NCBI GenBank assembly: GCA_016705245.1
Contig: JADIYM010000008.1
Location: 270,671-334,670 of the forward strand
Source: Blastocatellia bacterium
Lineage (GTDB): Bacteria; Acidobacteriota; Blastocatellia; UBA7656; JADIYM01
Reading direction: 5' to 3'
Length of the DNA stretch: 64,000 bases
Part shown: piece by piece, positions 39,449 through 47,496 of the stretch
Numbering within the stretch: position 1 is the first letter of the stretch
Layout of the letters: each line of letters starts with the position of its first letter
Translations under genes and position numbers: made by a program
Notes under the pieces: model-generated
The model's database searches: none
Told to the model about the DNA's origin: nothing
Seen by the model: only the letters and a program-made list of their open reading frames with translations

Positions 39449-41337
39449 CCGAGCGCGCGCTCGCCGACATCAACTGGCTTTCCATCGTCGTGTGGCTTCC
39501 GATTGCCGCCGCGCTCGCCGTGATGGCGATCCCCGCTGCGCAGACGCGAGCGATCAAGATGGTAGCCAACGCCGCGATGATCGTGTCGTTCGTTACGACG
39601 CTTCCGCTCGCGCTTGCCTACGACCGGTCGCTCGGCGGCATCCAGTTCATAGAGGACGCGACGTGGATTCCATCCATCGGCGCACGGTATGCGCTCGGCG
39701 TGGACGGAATCTCGATCGCGCTCATCGTTTTGACGGCCCTTCTCGGCGCAGTGGCTTGCTGCAGCGCCTACAACGCCGTTTCGAAGCGCGAGAAAGAGTT
39801 CTACGTCTTCCTGCTGCTCATGCAGGCGACGACCATCGGCGTCTTCGCGTCGATGGACCTCTTCCTCTTCTACGTCTTCTGGGAAGTCTCGCTCGTGCCG
39901 ATGTATTTCCTCATCGCCATCTGGGGCGGCGAGCGACGCCTCTACGCGGCCATCAAGTTCTTCCTCTTCACGCTCGTCGGGTCGGTGATCATGCTGCTGT
40001 CGATCCTGAAGCTCTATGCAATCACGATCGACCCGGCGACGATTGCGAACCTTTCGTCGGTTCAGGCGGCGGCAAAGACGCTTTGCGGATCGAATGCCGC
40101 GATGCAGTCGCTCGTCGATGGCGCCGTCGCGTCGATGCGTGCAGGCGACGGCACGTTCGGCCTCCCGGCCCTTCACGCGATCGGGGGCGCCAGGCTCGTA
40201 ACGGGGGCCGCCCTGATTCCGTTGACGGTGCAGATCTGGCTCTTTGCCGGGTTCTTCGCAGGCTTCGCCTTCAAGGTGCCGATGTTCCCATTCCACACGT
40301 GGCTGCCGGATGCGCACGTCGAGGCCCCGACGGCGGGCTCCGTCATTCTGGCGGGCGTCCTGCTGAAACTCGGTGGATACGGTTTCGCCCGGATAAGCCT
40401 GCCGGTCCTTCCGGATGCGAGTCGCAATTCGGATGTGCTGACGGTGGTCGTGACGCTTGCGATCGTCGGCATCATCTATGGCGCGCTGTGCTCGCTGTAT
40501 CACGTCGCCACGCTCGGCGACATGAAGAAGCTCGTCGCCTATTCATCGGTGTCGCATATGGGCATGGTCGTGCTTGGACTTTTTGCGCTGAACCCGAACG
40601 GAATCTCGGGCGCGACGCTGCAGATGGTCAACCACGGCATCTCGACGAGTGGACTCTTCCTTATCGTCGGCATCCTCTACGAGCGACGGCACACCCGGAT
40701 TATTTCGGAGTACGGCGGACTGTCGGCGGTCACTCCGGGGCTAGCCTTCGTGTTTCTCATCATCGTCCTGTCGTCGATTGGCCTGCCGCTCCTGAACGGC
40801 TTCATCGGCGAGTTCCTGATCCTTCGAGGCGCCTTCGAGGCGAATCCGTGGTGGGCGGCGGCGGGCGTGCTCGGTATCGTCCTCGGCGCGGCGTATACGC
40901 TCTGGCTCTACCAGCGCCTGATGTTCGGCAAGGTCGAGCGCGAGGTCAATCAGGCGCTTCCCGACCTCTCGCGTCGGGAGTGGGGCTATATGCTCCCGCT
41001 CGTAGTGCTCGCGTTCTGGATCGGAATCTACCCGAAGCCAGTTCTCGACCTGTTCGAGCGGCCCGCGCAGATGCTCGCGTACCAGGTATGGCACCAGCCG
41101 GGCGTGGAGGACCGCTACGCTGCGACACCCGAGGCGCAGGAGAAGCTGGCGCGTGAACGCGCCGCGCGATCCGCCGCAGTGGTGCCGGCTATCGATCCCG
41201 CGACCTTCGGCCCCGAGCAGCCCGTCGAGGCTGCGCCGTCGGGAACCTCGCGTCCGTTGTCGCCGCAACCGGATGCGGCGACCCCGGCTGAGCCGAAGCC
41301 CACCCCGGGTCCGGCTCCGGGAGGGAATCGGCCGTGA
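39445..41337 (+). CDS. nuoM: NADH-quinone oxidoreductase subunit M, Pro-rich C-terminal tail
   Basis: This 630-aa antiporter-like subunit has FYVFWEVSLVPMYFLI (pump Glu), KVPMFPFHTWLPDAHVEAP, and GDMKKLVAYSSVSHMG. It is about 100 residues longer than usual. The extra part includes a loop near residues 180-230 (LSSVQAAAKTLCGSNAAM) and a C-terminal Ala/Pro-rich tail (about 570-630). ATGA overlap with nuoL indicates coupling. Confidence 0.96.
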   Translation: MTERALADINWLSIVVWLPIAAALAVMAIPAAQTRAIKMVANAAMIVSFVTTLPLALAYDRSLGGIQFIEDATWIPSIGARYALGVDGISIALIVLTALLGAVACCSAYNAVSKREKEFYVFLLLMQATTIGVFASMDLFLFYVFWEVSLVPMYFLIAIWGGERRLYAAIKFFLFTLVGSVIMLLSILKLYAITIDPATIANLSSVQAAAKTLCGSNAAMQSLVDGAVASMRAGDGTFGLPALHAIGGARLVTGAALIPLTVQIWLFAGFFAGFAFKVPMFPFHTWLPDAHVEAPTAGSVILAGVLLKLGGYGFARISLPVLPDASRNSDVLTVVVTLAIVGIIYGALCSLYHVATLGDMKKLVAYSSVSHMGMVVLGLFALNPNGISGATLQMVNHGISTSGLFLIVGILYERRHTRIISEYGGLSAVTPGLAFVFLIIVLSSIGLPLLNGFIGEFLILRGAFEANPWWAAAGVLGIVLGAAYTLWLYQRLMFGKVEREVNQALPDLSRREWGYMLPLVVLAFWIGIYPKPVLDLFERPAQMLAYQVWHQPGVEDRYAATPEAQEKLARERAARSAAVVPAIDPATFGPEQPVEAAPSGTSRPLSPQPDAATPAEPKPTPGPAPGGNRP

Positions 41338-42968
41338 TGGCTGGCTTCCCCGCATTCTCGGCGGTCGCCGCGGCCGCGGTGCCCTCGGCAACGAACCTGC
41401 TCGCGGAGGTCCGAGACCTCGCGATGCCGGAACTCATCCTCTCGGTCTTTGCGTGTCTCGCCTTGCTCGTTGCGGCGGGCTTCGGACGCGAGCATCAGCG
41501 ACTCGCTGGGTTTGCGTCGCTCGTCGGGCTCGGGTTGGCTGCGGTGTCCGTTATTTCGATCTGGATCGCGCAGGGAAGTGCGCTGCCGCGCATCGGGCTC
41601 GGCGGGATGTACGTCGTCGACGAGCTGTCGCTCGTCTTCAAGGGGATGGCGCTCGCGGCTGCTGCGCTCACCATCGCGCTGTCGATGCGATTCCTGGACG
41701 AAGAACACGCGGAGCGCGGCGAGTACTACGCGCTCGTGCTCTTTGCGACCATTGGAATGATGCTCGTGCCGAGCGGCGCCGACCTCCTTTCGCTCTTCAT
41801 CGCGCTCGAGCTCATGTCGCTGTCTGTTTATGTTCTCGTCGGTTTTCTGCGCGGTAATCGGCGTTCGAACGAGGCGGCCATCAAGTACTTCATGCTCGGC
41901 GCGTTCTCGTCTGGCCTGTTGCTTTACGGCATGTCGCTGGTCTACGGCGTCGCCGGCTCGACGCGGTTGGTCGATCTCTCGGCCGCGCTTCCGGAAGCGC
42001 TGGCCGGGGAAGGCGATGCGACGCTGCTCGTTGGGGTCGGCGTCGCGCTTCTCGTTGCAGGGGTTGCGTTCAAGATTGCCGCGGCGCCGTTCCACGTCTG
42101 GGCGCCGGACGCATATGAAGGTGCTCCAACGCCGGTTGCGGCCTTCATGTCGGTTGGCGTGAAGGCGGCGAGTTTCGCGCTTCTCGTTCGGATTTTTGTC
42201 GACGGGCTCGGGACAATACGGGTCTCGGTCGACGACGGATGGCCGGGCTGGGAAGTCGCGCTCGGCGTCCTCGCAGCCGTGGCGATGACGTGGGGGAACC
42301 TCGCGGCGCTGACGCAGAAGAATGCGAAGCGGCTCCTGGCGTATTCGGCGGTTGCGCACTCCGGCTATGCGCTGCTCGGAATCGTCGCTGGCAATCGCAT
42401 GGGGTACACCGGGCTCGTGCTGTACCTCGTGGTCTACGTCGCGATGAATCTCGGCGCATTCGGCGTTCTGATTGCGTTGCGGCGTGGCACCATCGACGGC
42501 GACGGTATTGCGGACTTCCGGGGTCTGGCGGCGAAAGCGCCCGGAATGGCGGCGCTGATGACGATCTTCATGCTCGGGCTCGGCGGGATTCCGCCGACGG
42601 CTGGCTTCGTCGGCAAGTTCTACCTCTTCGCGGCGCTCGTCGAGGACGGAGACAAGTGGCTCGTCGCGCTCGCGGCGCTCGCACTCGTGAACACGGCCAT
42701 CTCGGCCTACTATTACCTGCTGTTCGTGAAGGAAATGTACTCGGACGCCGGCGAAGAGCCCGTACCTGCGCTGGCGACCTCGCCCGGCCTCGTTGTCGCC
42801 GTCGTCGTGTCCGGAGTGCTGACGCTGGCCATTGGCTTGTATCCTCAACCCGTGATTGCGGTGTCGAGTGCGGCAGCCGAACGGCTCAAGGTGGCTCCAG
42901 ATACGAAACCGGCGGCCACGCGTGCCGAGGAGCGAACACGACAGAGTGGACGAGAAGGACCAAACTGA
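41334..42968 (+). CDS. nuoN: NADH-quinone oxidoreductase subunit N
   Basis: This 544-aa antiporter-like subunit adjoins NuoK. It shows FIALELMSLSVYVLVGF (pump Glu), FKIAAAPFHVWAPDAYEGAPTP and KRLLAYSAVAHSGY. GTG 41334 overlaps the nuoM stop with GGAGGG 8 nt upstream; ATG 41337 is one codon later and equally acceptable. It is the last nuo gene; the next reading frame overlaps its end. Confidence 0.96.
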   Translation: MMAGFPAFSAVAAAAVPSATNLLAEVRDLAMPELILSVFACLALLVAAGFGREHQRLAGFASLVGLGLAAVSVISIWIAQGSALPRIGLGGMYVVDELSLVFKGMALAAAALTIALSMRFLDEEHAERGEYYALVLFATIGMMLVPSGADLLSLFIALELMSLSVYVLVGFLRGNRRSNEAAIKYFMLGAFSSGLLLYGMSLVYGVAGSTRLVDLSAALPEALAGEGDATLLVGVGVALLVAGVAFKIAAAPFHVWAPDAYEGAPTPVAAFMSVGVKAASFALLVRIFVDGLGTIRVSVDDGWPGWEVALGVLAAVAMTWGNLAALTQKNAKRLLAYSAVAHSGYALLGIVAGNRMGYTGLVLYLVVYVAMNLGAFGVLIALRRGTIDGDGIADFRGLAAKAPGMAALMTIFMLGLGGIPPTAGFVGKFYLFAALVEDGDKWLVALAALALVNTAISAYYYLLFVKEMYSDAGEEPVPALATSPGLVVAVVVSGVLTLAIGLYPQPVIAVSSAAAERLKVAPDTKPAATRAEERTRQSGREGPN

Positions 42969-43224
42969 GGCGCTGGCCAGCAAGCCGAAGGATGATGAGG
43001 CCGAGCGGCAGCGAGGCCAGATGACATGGAATCAGGCCGTCGTTGTCGGCGGTCTGGCGGTCAGCCTTCCGGGAATGCTCTTTGGCCCGCCGTTGTTCGG
43101 GATGGTTCTCGACGACTACTTTGGAACTGCGCCCTGGTTGACGCTCGGACTGCTCGTGATGGGCTTCGCCGCGACGGTGTACAACATCTTCCTGATCCTC
43201 CGTCGAGTGAAGCTGATGAACTGA
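42946..43224 (+). CDS. AtpI/AtpZ-like F0F1 ATP synthase assembly protein
   Basis: The 92-aa protein has a charged N-terminal tail and two transmembrane helices (VVGGLAVSLPGMLFGPPLFGMVLDD region and LTLGLLVMGFAATVYNIFLIL), matching the small AtpZ/AtpI-like family that accompanies F-type ATPases. GTG 42946 overlaps nuoN by 23 nt; ATG 43021 would keep only the membrane part. It links the nuo operon to the F0 genes 700 nt downstream. Confidence 0.7.
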   Translation: MDEKDQTEALASKPKDDEAERQRGQMTWNQAVVVGGLAVSLPGMLFGPPLFGMVLDDYFGTAPWLTLGLLVMGFAATVYNIFLILRRVKLMN

Positions 43225-43253
43225 TTTGGCGCGTGCCGTGAGGTGACAGTCCG

Positions 43254-43664
43254 GTGAGTCCACGCCTCGTTTCAATCGTTGCAGCGGTTTCGATGGCAGG
43301 TGTGGTCGCTGTGGCGTTCGCATCGGTCGTAACGCGGCCGGCCGAACGCAGCTTCGCGAAGCACCTCGAGCCTGGCGTCTATGCGTGCAGGGCCTGCGAA
43401 CGGCCGTTGTTCCGATCCGAAGACAAGTTCGAGTCGACCACGAGATGGCCGAGCTTCCGGAAATCGGTTTCCGAGTCAGTCGTCACACGTCCCGACGTCT
43501 CCTATGGAATGAAACGAACGGAAGTCCTTTGCAGTCAATGCAATGCACACCTTGGACACGTGTTCGAGGACGGCGATCGGACGGGGGATACTCATCCTGA
43601 TGCCCGGTGGCGGTACTGCATTCTGTCGGCAGCACTCGCGTTCGAGCTGCGTGAAGGGCAATGA
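43254..43664 (+). CDS. msrB: Peptide-methionine (R)-S-oxide reductase MsrB with N-terminal membrane/signal segment
   Basis: The 136-aa enzyme reduces methionine-R-sulfoxide in proteins. Two zinc-binding pairs are present (CRAC near 44, CSQC near 93), plus GHVFEDG and the catalytic Cys in WRYCILSAALAF. An N-terminal hydrophobic stretch (VSIVAAVSMAGVVAVAFASVV) suggests export or membrane anchoring, so it would repair envelope proteins. GTG 43254 is the chosen start. Confidence 0.92.
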   Translation: MSPRLVSIVAAVSMAGVVAVAFASVVTRPAERSFAKHLEPGVYACRACERPLFRSEDKFESTTRWPSFRKSVSESVVTRPDVSYGMKRTEVLCSQCNAHLGHVFEDGDRTGDTHPDARWRYCILSAALAFELREGQ

Positions 43665-43697
43665 AGCGTCCCGCAACATCCATATGTCTTCGTCCAC

Positions 43698-43810
43698 TGC
43701 GCCTTTGCGCCTTTGCGTCTGCAGCTCTGCGTCTCTGCGAGAAACTTTGCTGTCGTTGAGAATGTTTCTCGCAGAGACGCAGAGACGCAGAGCAGCAGAC
43801 GCAGAGCGCG
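43698..43810. repeat. GCAGAG-family palindromic repeat
   Basis: Arms 43698-43745 and 43764-43810 share CTCTGCGTCTCTGCGAGAAAC and its complement, with imperfect outer parts. It lies between msrB and the F0 promoter and could terminate msrB transcription. Confidence 0.9.
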
Positions 43811-43885
43811 AGGGTAGGGCGATCCTCGAACATAGAATGTCATAACTCTCCCTGATCATTGACTCTCCCTCCGATTGTGAAAGAC

Positions 43886-43914
43886 TGGACATGCTCAATC
43901 CGGTTCGTTATTAT
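43886..43914 (+). promoter_or_regulatory. Sigma70-type promoter of atpI-atpB-atpE
   Basis: TGGACA (43886-43891), 17 nt, TATTAT (43909-43914): each hexamer matches consensus at five of six positions. The start point would fall near 43921, only about 5 nt before the atpI ATG, implying a nearly leaderless mRNA. Confidence 0.65.
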
Positions 43915-43925
43915 GGCGAGCTTTT

Positions 43926-44375
43926 ATGAAGATCGTGACCGACACTTCGCACCCCACGTCGCTCTGGTCCGCTGACGATCCAGAGGCCGTGATCCGACGC
44001 ATGAAACTGGCCGTTCCGGTCATCGGTGTCGTTGTGGCGGTCGTGGCCCTGGTATGGGCCGGATGGCAGGATGCGCTCGGAGTCACCGTCGGCACCGTAT
44101 TGGCAATCGTCAATTTTCGCTTTCTTTCCAACAGCTTGCGGGCGATTCTCGGAGCCGGCCACGAAACCGCGCCACCCGGGACGACCACGATGTTCGTTTT
44201 TCGTTGGATCATCGTCGGGACCGTGGCATATGCGATCCTGACATCGGGACTTGCCACGATCGGCGGGGTGTTCGCTGGGCTTTTCACTCCCGCGATCGCC
44301 ATCGCCCTCGAAGCCATTCTCCAGGTGAACCACACGCTCCGACACACCAACGACGCCGGCGACGCCGGCGCGTGA
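43926..44375 (+). CDS. atpI: ATP synthase subunit I
   Basis: The 149-aa protein has four hydrophobic helices (VPVIGVVVAVVALVWAGW, ALGVTVGTVLAIVNFRFLSNSL, FVFRWIIVGTVAYAILTSGL, GGVFAGLFTPAIAIALEAIL) as in AtpI, which helps assemble the c-ring. It precedes atpB by 16 nt. It has almost no leader if the visible promoter is used. Confidence 0.85.
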   Translation: MKIVTDTSHPTSLWSADDPEAVIRRMKLAVPVIGVVVAVVALVWAGWQDALGVTVGTVLAIVNFRFLSNSLRAILGAGHETAPPGTTTMFVFRWIIVGTVAYAILTSGLATIGGVFAGLFTPAIAIALEAILQVNHTLRHTNDAGDAGA

Positions 44376-44391
44376 TGAGGACTCCGACGCC

Positions 44392-45198
44392 ATGAATCTC
44401 TGGCTTGCGTTCGCGGAAGGCGCTGCAGAAGGCGCACACGGTGGTGGTGAGGGTGGCGGCCACGGCTCGCTGCTCGTCGAGACGCTCAACAACGTCACCG
44501 GGCTTCACCTGCCCGAGCATCTCGTGCTCGCCGTGATCTCACTGCTCATCTGCACGGTCGGGCTGTATTTCTTCCGTGGCACGCTCTCGGTCGACAGGCC
44601 GTCGAACAGCCAGCAGTTGCTCGAGGTCGTCGTCACCGGCATCCGCGGCATGCTCGACGATATCGTCGGACCGTACGGGCAACGTTACCTTCCACTCATC
44701 GGCGCCTTCGCGGTCTTCATCTTCGTCAGCAACGTCATGGGGCTGGTCCCCGGACTTGGCGCGCCGTCGGGCAACATCAACGTGACGCTCGCGCTCGGCA
44801 TCGTGTCGTTCGGATACTACGTTTTCAAGGGATTCCAGCAGCAGGGCATCGGCTACCTGAAGCACTTCACCGGCGGGCTGACGAGCGGTCCGCTTCTCAT
44901 CGTCGGTGTCGTCGTGTTCTTCTTCGAGCTGATCTCGAATTTCGTCCGTCCGTTCACACTTGGTATTCGTTTGTTTTTGAACATTTTTGCGGATCACCAG
45001 ATCGGCGGCGCCTTCGAGCAGATCATGCCGTGGCTCCTGCCAGTCGTTTTGCCGCTGCCATTGGCCACATTCGTCGCCATCGTGCAGACGATGGTCTTCA
45101 TCATGCTCTCGATGATCTACCTCGCTGAGACGGTGCCGCACGAAGAGCACGATCATCACGAAGAGCACCAGCACGGCGAGCCGGTGGCGGCGCACTAA
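44392..45198 (+). CDS. atpB: ATP synthase F0 subunit a
   Basis: This 268-aa stator subunit provides the ion half-channels. The essential Arg lies in FTLGIRLFLNIFADH, followed by MIYLAETVPHEEH; FVSNVMGLVPGLGAPSGNINVTLAL matches the second helix region. Both ends are His-rich (AHGGGEGGGHGS near the start, EEHDHHEEHQHGE at the end). It is encoded between atpI and atpE. Confidence 0.96.
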   Translation: MNLWLAFAEGAAEGAHGGGEGGGHGSLLVETLNNVTGLHLPEHLVLAVISLLICTVGLYFFRGTLSVDRPSNSQQLLEVVVTGIRGMLDDIVGPYGQRYLPLIGAFAVFIFVSNVMGLVPGLGAPSGNINVTLALGIVSFGYYVFKGFQQQGIGYLKHFTGGLTSGPLLIVGVVVFFFELISNFVRPFTLGIRLFLNIFADHQIGGAFEQIMPWLLPVVLPLPLATFVAIVQTMVFIMLSMIYLAETVPHEEHDHHEEHQHGEPVAAH

Positions 45199-45381
45199 AG
45201 TTTTTCAGGACGACGCGGGAGGATTCCGGAGAACGTTTCACCGCATTCCAACGATCGCAACGCCGCTGATGCCGTCTGTTGTACGTGGGGCAGGGCATAC
45301 CCGGGCGTGGCACTCATTCGAAGCGGACTTCGGACGAACCTCGGTCAGGATCGACAGACCGACACAACAGGAGACAAATAA

Positions 45382-45693
45382 ATGACGAAGCTTCGAATGA
45401 TGCTTTTCTCGGTTCTCGGCGTGCTCTTCATGGCAGCGCCGGTGTTTGCGCAGGGCGCCGCCGCTGCTCCGACAGGCGACGGTTCGCTCATCAAGATCAC
45501 GGGTGCGCTTGCTGTCGCCATTGCGGCGGCGGGCGGCGCGATCGGCGACGGCAAGGCGATCGCCGCGGCCTGCGAGGGCACGGCGCGCAATCCCGGCGCC
45601 GGCGGCCGTATCTTCACGATGATGGTGCTCGGTTGCGTCCTGATCGAGACGCTCGTGCTCTTCACGTTCCTTCTGGCGTTCACGGGCAAGTAG
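45382..45693 (+). CDS. atpE: ATP synthase F0 subunit c with signal peptide
   Basis: The 103-aa precursor has a probable cleavable signal (LGVLFMAAPVFAQG) and a two-helix hairpin. The ion-binding glutamate is E89 in VLIETLVLF. In helix 1, AIGDGKA places Asp56 where Na+-binding rings carry Gln (see findings). The polar loop ARNPGAGGRI is typical. GGAG lies 9 nt upstream of the ATG. Genes for b, delta and F1 do not follow; a long palindrome and convergent genes end the cluster. Confidence 0.95.
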   Translation: MTKLRMMLFSVLGVLFMAAPVFAQGAAAAPTGDGSLIKITGALAVAIAAAGGAIGDGKAIAAACEGTARNPGAGGRIFTMMVLGCVLIETLVLFTFLLAFTGK

Positions 45694-45705
45694 TCCGGGC
45701 CACAG

Positions 45706-45794
45706 ACTCCGCGCCTCCGTGGCTCGGTGTCTCTGTGTGCGAAGCGAATTCAGAGCTTCGCACACAGAGACACCGAGCCACGGAGGCGCGGAGT
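45706..45794. repeat. Perfect 40-bp palindromic repeat downstream of atpE
   Basis: Arms 45706-45745 and 45755-45794 are exact complements over 40 bp around a 9-nt loop. It lies between atpE and the convergent SPFH gene and may act as a two-way terminator. It contains the GTCTCTGTGTGCGAAGC variant of the family core. Confidence 0.95.
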
Positions 45795-45817
45795 TGTGTT
45801 TGGGCAGGCGCTCCTGA

Positions 45818-46858
45818 CTACAGCGGCTTCGTTCGCGGCCGCATCGGCACGCCGACGGGTTCGGGCGGGATGACGACGGCCTGGGGATCGTCGGATTCCG
45901 CGTCCCCAACCTGCTCGTTGAACACCTGCTTGAGTGCGCCAAGTGACGAGAGCACGCCGCTTGCCTCGAACGGCATGAAGACGATCTTCGAGTTGCGAGC
46001 CGACGCCATCTCCTTGAGCGACTCGATGTAGCGCATCGTCACAAGGTAGTGCGCGGGATTGCCGGCGCCGCTGATCGAAGTGGCGATCAGGTTCAACGCC
46101 TTGGCCTCGGCTTCCGATTGCGCGAGTCGCGACAGCGCCGCACCTTCCGCCCGGAGCACCGCCGACGTCTTGTCGCCTTCGGCGCGCGTGATCGCCGCCT
46201 GCTTCTCGCCTTCGGCTCGCGTTATGTTCGCCTGACGTTCGCCATCGGCCTGCAACACGAGCGCGCGCCGGTTCCGCTCCGCCGTCATCTGCTTCTCCAT
46301 CGTGACGCGCACGTCCTCCGGCGGATTGATGTTGCGTACTTCCACCCGCGTGACCTTGACGCCCCAGCGGTGCGTCGCCTCGTCGAGAATCTGACGCAAC
46401 TTCGTGTTGATCATCTCGCGCGACGACAGCGTGTGGTCGAGCTCGAGCTCGCCGACGACCGAGCGCATTGCCGTGAGCGTGAGCTGCATAATTCCGCCCG
46501 TCAGGTCATTGACTTCGTAGACCGCCTTGATCGGGTCGGTGATCTGCCAATAGACCACCGAGTCGACGGCGATCGTCACGTTGTCCTTCGTGATGACCGG
46601 CTGCAGCGGGAGATCGGTGAACTGCTCGCGCAGATCGATCGACGTAATTCCCGGCCGGACGCCCGTCCAGTAGACGGCGCGAGCGCGATCGAAGAACGGA
46701 ATGAGGATGTGCAATCCGCCGTCACCGAGGCGGCTGAAACTCCCGAGCCGTTCGATGACGAGCGCCGTCGCCTGTGGCACGATTCGCACGGTCTTGACCG
46801 CGAGAATGAGGAAAGCGATCACGACGACCAGGAAGAGAACGAAGAGTACCGGACCCAT
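45818..46858 (-). CDS. qmcA: SPFH/stomatin-like membrane protein (QmcA-type)
   Basis: The 346-aa protein has an N-terminal transmembrane helix (VLFVLFLVVVIAFLILAV), an SPFH/band-7 domain (about 30-200; VYWQITDPIKAVYEV) and a coiled-coil rich in Arg/Ala/Glu (EGEKQAAITRAEGDKTSAVL). Such proteins form membrane microdomain scaffolds. It follows the nfeD gene by 33 nt on the same strand, the common NfeD-stomatin pairing. Confidence 0.93.
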   Translation of the reverse strand: MGPVLFVLFLVVVIAFLILAVKTVRIVPQATALVIERLGSFSRLGDGGLHILIPFFDRARAVYWTGVRPGITSIDLREQFTDLPLQPVITKDNVTIAVDSVVYWQITDPIKAVYEVNDLTGGIMQLTLTAMRSVVGELELDHTLSSREMINTKLRQILDEATHRWGVKVTRVEVRNINPPEDVRVTMEKQMTAERNRRALVLQADGERQANITRAEGEKQAAITRAEGDKTSAVLRAEGAALSRLAQSEAEAKALNLIATSISGAGNPAHYLVTMRYIESLKEMASARNSKIVFMPFEASGVLSSLGALKQVFNEQVGDAESDDPQAVVIPPEPVGVPMRPRTKPL

Positions 46859-46891
46859 GCTGCCTCCTTCAGAAAATGTCCACCTGGTGGC

Positions 46892-47359
46892 TCACGACCG
46901 CCAGGAGCCGCCGCGCGCCCGCTCCCGGCGAACGTAAATGACGGTGCCGTCGACGCGATCTACGGTCACGCGTTCTCCGACCTCGAGCGGTTCCTCGCCG
47001 TCGAGTGGAATCGCCGTCCACGTCGACCCGAACACCTTGACCGCGCCTTCGCTCGATCCGCCGGCTGCCTCGACGACGGTACCGGTCTGCCCGGGAAGCG
47101 ACGCGATCCCGGTCTTCAAGCCCGCGCCGCGATTCTGAAACAGCGTCTTTTCGAGAATCGTTCGCGACGCGATGGTCAGCAGGATCGACACCGTGAGGAA
47201 GACGGCCACCTGCCACGTGATGCCGAGACCGACGAGCGCCACGAGACTTGCCGCGATTGCGCCGAGCCCGAACCAGAGCAGGACGAAGCCGAGCGTGAAG
47301 ACTTCCGCGATGGCAAACGCCACGCCAGCGATAAGCCAGACGATCCAGAGGTAGTCCAT
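46892..47359 (-). CDS. nfeD: NfeD-like membrane protein
   Basis: The 155-aa protein has three to four transmembrane helices (IVWLIAGVAFAIAEVFTLGFVLLWF region and VAVFLTVSILLTIASRTIL) and a C-terminal OB-fold (GQTGTVVEAAGGSSEGAVKV, VGERVTVDRVDGTVIYVRR). It is the short form lacking the protease domain and works with the adjacent SPFH protein. ATTATA on the plus strand (47385-47390) offers a TATAAT -10 upstream, without an obvious -35. Confidence 0.92.
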   Translation of the reverse strand: MDYLWIVWLIAGVAFAIAEVFTLGFVLLWFGLGAIAASLVALVGLGITWQVAVFLTVSILLTIASRTILEKTLFQNRGAGLKTGIASLPGQTGTVVEAAGGSSEGAVKVFGSTWTAIPLDGEEPLEVGERVTVDRVDGTVIYVRRERARGGSWRS

Positions 47360-47496
47360 AGCGGGAGCGCCAGAGCGCGCGGCGATTATAGACCACGAAA
47401 GGATCCGGAGCGCGGGCAGGATGGCCTCTCGTATCCGTCTTTCTCGCCCGCCGTCGATCTGGCAAGGTAGGAGCCAACGAACTGGAGGAGATCGAG

